From a virus, in IMG/VR virus record IMGVR_UViG_3300044732_000039, positions 1-20,401 of that record: DNA of 20,401 nt. One strand, given 5' to 3'. This document shows positions 15,061-20,401 of the stretch, piece after piece (the first letter of the stretch is position 1; every line of letters begins with the position of its first letter). The notes beneath the pieces were generated by a model, which saw only the letters and a list, made by a program, of their open reading frames with translations, had not been told where the DNA came from and did not search any database. Made by a program: the position numbers and the translations under genes.

Positions 15061-16116
15061 TCAATCTTGTAGAATGTTAATCGCTCCGCCTCTACGCAAG
15101 TCACCAACGCCAGATCCAAAATATCCAACTCCGGTTAACCAAATTTGCAAGCCACCTGGGACTTCACCAGTCTTCAATTGCAAGCCTTCTTTCATTACTG
15201 TAAAGATTGCGCTATCACCCATATAAGCACCAACTAGTACGGAGCTTGCTGATGCTTGACCCAACAATATACGATTTGTAGGTTGCAAGAATGTTGTGAA
15301 CATAATCATACATCCATAAACTGACTCAATCTTACCTGTTGTTAACAATTCGTTACCAAGTGCTGATAGGTTACTACCACCACTTTGTGATACTGCACCA
15401 CCAGTCAATTCAGCCAATAGGCGAGTCAAACTAGAACCAGAACCACCGGCTGAGCCAGGAACGTTTTCTGTGCAATAACCATTAGAATCAAGTACGATAA
15501 CAGGAGCGCCAGGCATACGAGCAACTTTGAAGTTCTGCTTAACGTTACGAACAAGCTCTAAAACTTGTGCGCTTGAGAAGCCAGTTGTCCAACCTGCTGT
15601 ATTAGCTGGAGTGCCAGCGCCAAGAAGTTCCATAGCACCTAATTGTAAGACACGATCAAATCCGTCTGCGCTAGTTGCGTAGTATGTGTTGCTTGGAGTT
15701 GCTTTGAATGATAAGAACGCCGCTGTAACACGTTGGTCAACCTTCTCTGCGAAACTCTCACCAAGTTCAGCACCAAGAGTAGCCGCTAGGGTGAACGATG
15801 TAGTCCAACCGTAGAAGATATCGAATGCTGTTTGTGCAACTGCAGGAGTTGCTGTAATTGTACCTTGACCCAATGCAGGATTCTGTACAACAGCGTTACC
15901 AGTACCAAAGGTACCATTAGCGCCGTTAGGATTATAATCTTGATATGTAATCGGTGCGAAGTTTGGTACTAAGAATGTTTGACCTTGTGTAGGTGTAACA
16001 ACGTTAGTGAAGTTAACTAGACCATTTGATTCGTGCATAGCACGTAATGCGAAATTTGAAATCGCTGTTGTAAAACCATCGCCCTCATTATTGGGGCCGC
16101 CTAAGACGTATGCCAT
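15061..16116 (-). CDS. Major capsid protein
   Basis: A 351-residue protein following the scaffold gene. The N-terminal part (NEGDGFTTAISNFALRAMHESNGLVNFTNVVTPTQGQTFLVPNF) has the N-arm/E-loop character of HK97-fold capsids. A spine-helix-like stretch follows (AELGESFAEKVDQRVTAAFLSFKA). The C-terminal half has P- and A-domain-like helices and strands (AQVLELVRNVKQNF, APVIVLDSNGY, LQIWLTGVGYFGSGVGD). The protein is very poor in Cys and charge. The ribosome binding site AAGGA is 7 nt from the ATG. An HK97 fold is inferred because capsid genes of tailed phages share it; no delta-domain or protease site is evident. Codon use is noticeably less AT-biased at third positions than in the fibres, consistent with high expression. 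Confidence 0.82.
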   Translation of the reverse strand: MAYVLGGPNNEGDGFTTAISNFALRAMHESNGLVNFTNVVTPTQGQTFLVPNFAPITYQDYNPNGANGTFGTGNAVVQNPALGQGTITATPAVAQTAFDIFYGWTTSFTLAATLGAELGESFAEKVDQRVTAAFLSFKATPSNTYYATSADGFDRVLQLGAMELLGAGTPANTAGWTTGFSSAQVLELVRNVKQNFKVARMPGAPVIVLDSNGYCTENVPGSAGGSGSSLTRLLAELTGGAVSQSGGSNLSALGNELLTTGKIESVYGCMIMFTTFLQPTNRILLGQASASSVLVGAYMGDSAIFTVMKEGLQLKTGEVPGGLQIWLTGVGYFGSGVGDLRRGGAINILQD

Positions 16117-16147
16117 AATATTTTCCTTAAATTAAATTTTGTTGGCT

Positions 16148-16924
16148 TCAGAGCACTTTACGACTTGAATTCGATACACTTGCTGATACGCCTAGACCTT
16201 TTAGTCCGACACCTTTACCTAGACCATTCTTGTTAGCCCACGCATTGAATGCGGCAGGGTCACGTGAATAGTCTGGTATAGTTTCTTCTAACGCACCAGT
16301 AAAACTACCTTGTCCAGGTCTTAAACCTGATCCAGAATTGGAATTGCTCTGTCTCAATAACTTAGGATTACCCTGAGCTACCTCTTGTACCAATCCCTGG
16401 ATTGTAAGTGGCATACCATCACTACCATAACGTTCTTGACCCTTTTGATTGACGATAGCATATGTGCCATCATCGTTCCATTGAATATTGCTTTTAACTT
16501 TATTCAGTGCGTAATCAATCAAATCACTGTCGAACTTGTCGCCCATTGCTCGCTGAATATCGCTATCAAGTTCCTTCTCACGCAATGCTTGCTCTTTACG
16601 TGCAAGATTTTGTGATAGTTCGTTAAAGCGTTCGTGCAAGTCATTAGTTGTAACACGTCCTGAACTTGGCTGTACTTTTGGTTGTTCCACTGGCTGTGCG
16701 TTGCCACCGAGTTGTTGAGCACTTGTTCTAGCAATATAAGCAAGAGCATCTTCTACACTAGTAAATTGAGTACCACTAGCATTGCTAAGGGCAGTTAATA
16801 AACCTTGTGTAGTACTCTTACGAATAGCACCAGCATTCACTTGCTCGTTACCACCTTCTTGTGTTTCCACTGACTGGTTAGTATTAGTCTGGCTGTCGTT
16901 GCCAACGAAAGATTGTTGTTCCAT
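16148..16924 (-). CDS. Capsid scaffold protein
   Basis: A 258-residue, Gln/Asn/Ser-rich hydrophilic protein. The N-terminal 90 residues look disordered. Residues about 95-125 form a heptad-like helix (LHERFNELSQNLARKEQALREKELDSDIQRAM), and the C-terminus is basic. This is the usual pattern for internal scaffolds located between portal and capsid genes. There is no Ser-His-Asp protease motif, so it is not a fused protease-scaffold. The ribosome binding site is weak (AGAAAAAAA before ATG), but a putative late promoter lies 43 nt upstream of the start codon. It should be needed at high copy number and leave the procapsid before DNA packaging. Confidence 0.75.
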   Translation of the reverse strand: MEQQSFVGNDSQTNTNQSVETQEGGNEQVNAGAIRKSTTQGLLTALSNASGTQFTSVEDALAYIARTSAQQLGGNAQPVEQPKVQPSSGRVTTNDLHERFNELSQNLARKEQALREKELDSDIQRAMGDKFDSDLIDYALNKVKSNIQWNDDGTYAIVNQKGQERYGSDGMPLTIQGLVQEVAQGNPKLLRQSNSNSGSGLRPGQGSFTGALEETIPDYSRDPAAFNAWANKNGLGKGVGLKGLGVSASVSNSSRKVL

Positions 16925-16961
16925 TTAATTTTTTTCTGATTTTACGTTATCACCGAGTTTG

Positions 16962-16973
16962 TATTGTATTTAT
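16962..16973 (-). promoter_or_regulatory. Putative late promoter motif ATAAATACAATA
   Basis: Minus-strand copy of the shared ATAAATASAWTA motif in the 71-nt gap between portal and scaffold genes, with its core 43 nt before the scaffold ATG. The TACAAT within it also matches a sigma-70 -10 box at 5 of 6 bases, but no TTGACA-like -35 lies 17 nt upstream. A perfect dyad ATTGTA-N5-TACAAT (16963-16979) overlaps it. Confidence 0.6.
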
Positions 16974-16995
16974 TACAATTAGTTTATAGGTAGTA

Positions 16996-18618
16996 TTATC
17001 TACCTGCTGTACCACCTATTAATAATGCAGGTGCTACTTGATTTGGATAGTAGGTTAATCCTACATCTGTAACTGGAGTACCCGCACCACCTAATATACT
17101 AGTGTTGTCTGGTATTCCATTCTCATTATCATATTCAGCTTCCTCTTTACCATCTTCATCTTCACCGTAATTTTCGTGTGCAGGTATCATTGAAGGTGCT
17201 AAATCTCTGCTTAATACTTCATCATTGTTTTCTTGCATCAATGCTTTTAACTGACTATCTGGAATAGTATTGATAAACACTTGTTCGTATTCTGGTATAT
17301 CTTCAGAAGGTGATAGCAATGCAATGATTTCTTTTGTAATTAATGACTTAACGATTTCATTGTCGCCAACTAGTTCATTAGCTTTGCTTATCAATGCCAT
17401 ACGATAGTTAGTATCGTGTGCTTCATAGTCAGTGTTATAGTGTACTTCACCTGCCCAACGCTGATCCATAAAACGTGCGGCATAAGTGTAAATCATTTCT
17501 TCTGTAACTTCCATCAATCTAGCTTTAGCTTTAGCCGTTCTATGTAGTTGTTTGCGTTCTTCAATGATAGCTACACCTGACGCTATTTGGTTCTTACTTG
17601 TGCGTAAGCCACCTAAGCCAGTCAATGCTTCTATCTGTTCTAATAAATTATCTTGTGTTCTAATAATTGCGTCTACATCACCTGTATCAATTGCGATAGC
17701 TTCAATCTGTCCTTCATTGGCACGAACGATAGCACCTGCGTGTACTGGGACACTAATGCCTTTATCAGCACGAATGATTGTGTGAGCAAACTGTAATGCT
17801 GTATACTTTTCGCATTCTAATTTGTAATATTCTTTTTGTGCGTCACTAGCACTATCAATATCGCTTACGCCACATTCCATTGTTCTAGGATCTCTGCGAC
17901 CATAAGCAATGAATACTGGCAAACTCATGCCAGCTGGGTACGTACCTTCACCTATTTGTTCTGCTGGTTGATTTTCCTTACCAGGACCTTTCTGAACCTT
18001 GTAACTATGCCAGTAGCTTGGAGTTACTGCGTCACCCAAATAGTAACATTTGATGTAATAACAATCTACTTCTTCCATCTCTTTAATTTTAACATATTTG
18101 AGCAATGGGCGACCACCGTAATAGTCAAACTCCCAGTCCCATACATCCAATGGGCTAATGGCACACACATAAGGTCTGCCAAGATTCCCTTCTGTTGCTT
18201 GGGGCATGTCAACTGCGACCCAACAATGCCCAAATATACTTGTTAAATCTCCTACACCTTCCATAAAACCATTCATTGAACGATTAGTTAAGTCACTGTC
18301 TAACTGAAACAAATCAATCCATTCATTAGTCTCAGGAGCAATGTGTTTACCTTGTGGTGTACAGAATTGTAAATTGCGTTTGATGCCTGGCTCAAACAAT
18401 ACATCATTGATAGTGTCTACAATGTAACGACATATAGGCTGTGCTACTGTGTTAGCTACTAAGTCTAGGTACAATGTACTATCTTCGCTAGGTCTTTTCT
18501 TGCGTACAGCTTGCTTGAAGGTGATGCCACCAAGATATGCGTATTGATATGATAACATCTGTAAATAAATGTTATCGTACACTGGGTTTCGTTTTAATAA
18601 ATCGCGGTTATTGTGCAT
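16996..18618 (-). CDS. Portal protein
   Basis: A 540-residue protein, a typical length for portals. N-terminal helical region (YLQMLSYQYAYLGGITFKQAVRKKRPSEDSTLYLDLVANTVAQPICRYIVDTINDVLFEPG). Then the wing-type beta segment (SIFGHCWVAVDMP..., YVCAISPLDVWDWEFDYYGGRPLLKYVKIKEMEEV). Next the region SDIDSASDAQKEYYKLECEKYTALQFAHTIIRADKG, and a long stem/clip helix area (AIIRTQDNLLEQIEALTGLGGL..., AIIEERKQLHRTAKAKARLMEVTEEMIYTYAARFM). The acidic C-terminus (ENYGEDEDGKEEAEYDNENG) may be flexible. It is located between terminase and scaffold with only the HNH and methyltransferase genes intervening. It forms the dodecameric DNA entry ring at one capsid vertex. Start at 18618 has AAAGAGA about 8 nt upstream. 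Confidence 0.85.
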   Translation of the reverse strand: MHNNRDLLKRNPVYDNIYLQMLSYQYAYLGGITFKQAVRKKRPSEDSTLYLDLVANTVAQPICRYIVDTINDVLFEPGIKRNLQFCTPQGKHIAPETNEWIDLFQLDSDLTNRSMNGFMEGVGDLTSIFGHCWVAVDMPQATEGNLGRPYVCAISPLDVWDWEFDYYGGRPLLKYVKIKEMEEVDCYYIKCYYLGDAVTPSYWHSYKVQKGPGKENQPAEQIGEGTYPAGMSLPVFIAYGRRDPRTMECGVSDIDSASDAQKEYYKLECEKYTALQFAHTIIRADKGISVPVHAGAIVRANEGQIEAIAIDTGDVDAIIRTQDNLLEQIEALTGLGGLRTSKNQIASGVAIIEERKQLHRTAKAKARLMEVTEEMIYTYAARFMDQRWAGEVHYNTDYEAHDTNYRMALISKANELVGDNEIVKSLITKEIIALLSPSEDIPEYEQVFINTIPDSQLKALMQENNDEVLSRDLAPSMIPAHENYGEDEDGKEEAEYDNENGIPDNTSILGGAGTPVTDVGLTYYPNQVAPALLIGGTAGR

Positions 18619-18669
18619 TGTTGTGTCTCTTTATATTGCCCGAGGCGAAATCTTTTGATGTATGGTGCA

Positions 18670-18681
18670 TAATCTATTTAT
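18670..18681 (-). promoter_or_regulatory. Putative late promoter motif ATAAATAGATTA
   Basis: Minus-strand copy of the shared ATAAATASAWTA motif in the 65-nt gap between HNH stop and portal start; the core (18675-18681) begins 3 nt past the HNH stop codon and ends 57 nt before the portal ATG. It lies inside a perfect dyad GCATAA-N5-TTATGC (18667-18683). Confidence 0.6.
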
Positions 18682-18683
18682 GC

Positions 18684-19136
18684 TTAAATTTTTGATTTGC
18701 ATTTATCACCGTGATTTCTACCTATACTAGTATCAGCTTGTGTTACGCCACAATACTTACATGTTTTTTTAGGTCTTGGTACACCTACCATAGATTTATG
18801 TCCCCAATACATTTGACGACCTTTATTCTCCATATCAGCAGAGTTTTGTTTGCGTGTACCTAGCCATAGATGTTTAGGATTAACGCAACTTGGATTGTCG
18901 CATGTATGGCATACGCACATGCCTGGTGGTATTATTGTATTGTTATAGAACTCATAACTCATTCTATGTCCAGTACGCATACGCATATTAGTTGTATCAC
19001 GCATTAGTGAATAGCCAAGTTTGTTTTTAGCGGCTTGCCATACCCAACATCCTGTGATAGGATCTACAGTTGATAATCTTTCTATTCGTTCATCTAGTGG
19101 TTGTCTAGTGCCAATTTTCGGTCCCGTTTTTGCCAT
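18684..19136 (-). CDS. HNH endonuclease, probably free-standing homing type
   Basis: A 150-residue protein when started at the ATG at 19136, 1 nt after the methyltransferase stop. An in-frame ATG at 19211 would add 25 residues but overlaps the preceding gene by 74 bases. Residues 27-67 (ITGCWVWQAAKNKLGYSLM...GHRMSYEFYNN) and 74-102 (CVCHTCDNPSCVNPKHLWLGTRKQNSADM) form an HNH_3-type nuclease: H77, N86 and H89 are the likely catalytic/metal residues, and C74, C79 and C84 could help bind zinc. A C-terminal CKYCG...NHGDKC (126-146) looks like a second small zinc knuckle for DNA binding. The site between terminase and portal is a common home of phage HNH genes. A packaging role (as for HNH proteins of cos phages beside the terminase) is an alternative, but those are usually upstream of the terminase. 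Confidence 0.85.
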   Translation of the reverse strand: MAKTGPKIGTRQPLDERIERLSTVDPITGCWVWQAAKNKLGYSLMRDTTNMRMRTGHRMSYEFYNNTIIPPGMCVCHTCDNPSCVNPKHLWLGTRKQNSADMENKGRQMYWGHKSMVGVPRPKKTCKYCGVTQADTSIGRNHGDKCKSKI

Positions 19137-19137
19137 A

Positions 19138-19728
19138 TTAATCTGCTCTTTCATAAATTGAAATGCTTCTATCTTTATGTCCAGTTGATCCTCTGTACAG
19201 TACGGCACCAACTTCTAGCCATTCAGTATTTTTATAAAAAGGTCTTTGCCAATCTAACCAAACGATGTGAGCTTTAGGTGCACTTGCTTTATACAATTCA
19301 TTGAACACTTTTTTAATATTCAAACTATCAGCCGGGCAATTGTATCGTTCCTGATATTGCTTTAATCGTTCTTCACCATATGGTGGATCACAAACCCATA
19401 AATCATGCTGTGCTATTGCGTGTTTGCTCATTTCCCTAGCGTCAGCATATAATGTATCTGAACTTTGTGGATTAATATCATACTTTTGTCCGGGTAAATC
19501 TTTTATATCTGCTTGCCCAGCATATAAATGAGCAATTGATTTTTTATCTGGAAACAATGCGGCAATTCGTTTTAAGTAATTACCTTGATATCCTCCATAA
19601 TAATCATTTGCTTTTGCGTAGTTGTTACCTATATAGATTACTCCTGTTATTCTACCACTAGATTCATTAAAGAGTTCCCATTTACTATTCGCTTGCTTGT
19701 AACTTGTTACTCTGTCAATATTGTTCAT
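19138..19728 (-). CDS. Small class I SAM-dependent methyltransferase-like protein (DPPY motif)
   Basis: A 196-residue protein. Residues 64-71 (SIAHLYAG) fit the SAM-binding motif I. YDINP (83-87) lies near the expected motif II. WVCDPPYGEE (111-120) contains DPPY, catalytic motif IV of N6-adenine/N4-cytosine DNA methyltransferases. HIVWLDWQRPFY (154-165) and RSISIYER (187-194) fit the last strands of the fold. Motif I before DPPY is the alpha/gamma-type order. It is short and has no obvious target-recognition domain, so it may be a minimal orphan methyltransferase, act on another substrate, or need a partner. It lies 3 nt after the terminase stop and 1 nt before the HNH gene. GGGAA precedes the ATG at 19728. 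It could protect phage DNA from restriction or from the adjacent HNH enzyme; this is untested. Confidence 0.7.
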   Translation of the reverse strand: MNNIDRVTSYKQANSKWELFNESSGRITGVIYIGNNYAKANDYYGGYQGNYLKRIAALFPDKKSIAHLYAGQADIKDLPGQKYDINPQSSDTLYADAREMSKHAIAQHDLWVCDPPYGEERLKQYQERYNCPADSLNIKKVFNELYKASAPKAHIVWLDWQRPFYKNTEWLEVGAVLYRGSTGHKDRSISIYERAD

Positions 19729-19731
19729 TTG

Positions 19732-20401
19732 TTATTCCCATGTCATAAAATCTTGTTCTTCTTCACCATTCATAATCTCTTCCCATGTTGGTCCACCAGG
19801 ATACAACGGGCTTTCAGGCATGTGTTGTAAGCCAGGATTACCTTGTCTGCTAAGTCGTTGATCCATACCTACATACTCTTTTATACCTACTGAATGATGA
19901 GTGATTGGGAAAAGATAATGTATTCCATAGCGTATACAATCGCCCAATCCATCTATGTGAGCATACTTTTGCTCGGTGTATTTTACTAACTTCTTGCGTG
20001 TACCATCTTCATAATGATATGTTTGCAATGCTTCTAATAAAAATCTGTCGTCTGGCTTAACTATCAATCCACCACGATTGATAAACGCATTACTTGTATT
20101 GTCTGTATCAGCAATCAATGGATTACTCTTACGATTATTAACAATTGTAAAGCCATACTTCTCTAAAATAATTCTGTCTGTTACGCCGAATGGACTTGTA
20201 GTATCTCTATTGACTTGTGTACCACTCATGTCAATAATACTGTTGATTCTACGCTTTGGGAAGTCTAGTCGTATCGCTTCTGCTAATCCTTCTGTGCTAC
20301 AATCATTGATAGCGTAACTCTTTAATATCTCTATGGTGCCGTTAGTCTCGCCAGGCTTACTTACTTGGGCAACTGTCGCACACATTACACGCTTATTAAA
20401 G
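19732..20401 (-). CDS. Terminase large subunit, C-terminal nuclease domain (partial)
   Basis: The frame is open through the right edge (residues F-N-K-R-V precede the Met at 20385), so that Met is internal and the ATPase half and true start lie outside the window. The visible 223 residues fit the RNase H-like nuclease domain of TerL: GTIEILKSYAINDCSTEGLAEAI, RINSIIDMSGTQVNRD (likely acidic active-site residue in the IID-M-S-G strand), IVNNRKSNPLIAD, and HIDGLGDCIRYGIHYLF, where an Asp near the C-terminus is expected to complete the metal site. The extreme C-terminus (PGGPTWEEIMNGEEEQDFMTWE) is acidic and may contact the portal. The enzyme cuts concatemeric DNA and drives packaging. Confidence 0.8.
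   Translation of the reverse strand, partial: FNKRVMCATVAQVSKPGETNGTIEILKSYAINDCSTEGLAEAIRLDFPKRRINSIIDMSGTQVNRDTTSPFGVTDRIILEKYGFTIVNNRKSNPLIADTDNTSNAFINRGGLIVKPDDRFLLEALQTYHYEDGTRKKLVKYTEQKYAHIDGLGDCIRYGIHYLFPITHHSVGIKEYVGMDQRLSRQGNPGLQHMPESPLYPGGPTWEEIMNGEEEQDFMTWE

Noticed and set aside
16963-16979. Sigma-70 host promoter before the scaffold gene
   Set aside because: TACAAT is a fair -10 match, but no -35 box lies at 16-18 nt, and the wider ATAAATA conservation across five sites is better explained by a phage-type late element. It is not fully excluded.
19137-19211. Longer HNH product starting at 19211
   Set aside because: It would overlap the methyltransferase gene by 74 bases. The added residues are the shadow of that gene, and the ATG 1 nt after its stop fits the packing style of the window.
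2945-20317. Other plus-strand open frames (for example 2945-3352, 4793-5119, 11212-11586, 17836-18246)
   Set aside because: All lie fully or mostly inside well-supported minus-strand structural genes, with no recognisable domains and no ribosome binding context.
20383-20385. ATG at 20385 as the start of a complete 217-residue gene
   Set aside because: The frame stays open upstream to the window edge, and the content is only the nuclease half of a large terminase.
1-20401. tRNA genes, insertion sequences, attachment sites, integrase or lysis genes
   Set aside because: None seen. The DNA is almost entirely covered by the structural genes listed, with only short gaps.

Overview
The window is a late (structural) gene block of a tailed double-stranded DNA phage. 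All genes lie on the minus strand, so the transcriptional order runs from high to low coordinates. The composition is AT-rich, Shine-Dalgarno sequences are mostly AAGGA/GGAG type, genes are tightly packed (many TAATG overlaps and 1-nt gaps), and no stretch over 300 bases lacks a gene. Nothing host-derived (metabolic, ribosomal, tRNA) is visible, so the host cannot be named. The gene style (fibres rich in NITSVGTL/YANFAG-type repeats, YadA-like head repeats) resembles uncultured aquatic phages, which is an inference from general family knowledge.

Layout in transcription order: the C-terminal nuclease part of a large terminase (cut by the right edge), a small DPPY-type methyltransferase-like protein, an HNH endonuclease, the portal protein, a scaffold protein, the major capsid protein, a head-tail connector, a tail terminator-like protein and the tail tube protein. 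A Rho-independent terminator follows. Then come a small coiled-coil-like protein, a G/T tail-assembly chaperone pair joined by a -1 frameshift at GGGAAAG, an HK97 gp10-like small protein, an 814-residue tape measure protein, two minor tail/baseplate proteins, a GNAT acetyltransferase, and a J-like tail-tip hub. Two successive [beta-rich adaptor + fibre] pairs follow; the last fibre (at least 978 residues) runs off the left edge. The logic is that of a lambda/HK97-type long non-contractile tail attached to a head built with a separate scaffold.

The most notable regulatory observation is a 12-base motif, ATAAATASAWTA, occurring five times. Every copy lies in a gap between genes (one overlaps the stop codon of the gene before it) and points in the direction of transcription: before the portal, the scaffold, the G/T chaperone and each of the two adaptor-fibre pairs. 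It resembles T4-type late promoters (TATAAATA), which is unexpected beside a lambda-like tail module. With the terminator after the tail tube gene and hairpins after the capsid gene and before the second adaptor, it suggests a late region split into separately dosed units: abundant head and tube proteins, scarce chaperone/tape/tip proteins, and two separately promoted fibre cassettes.
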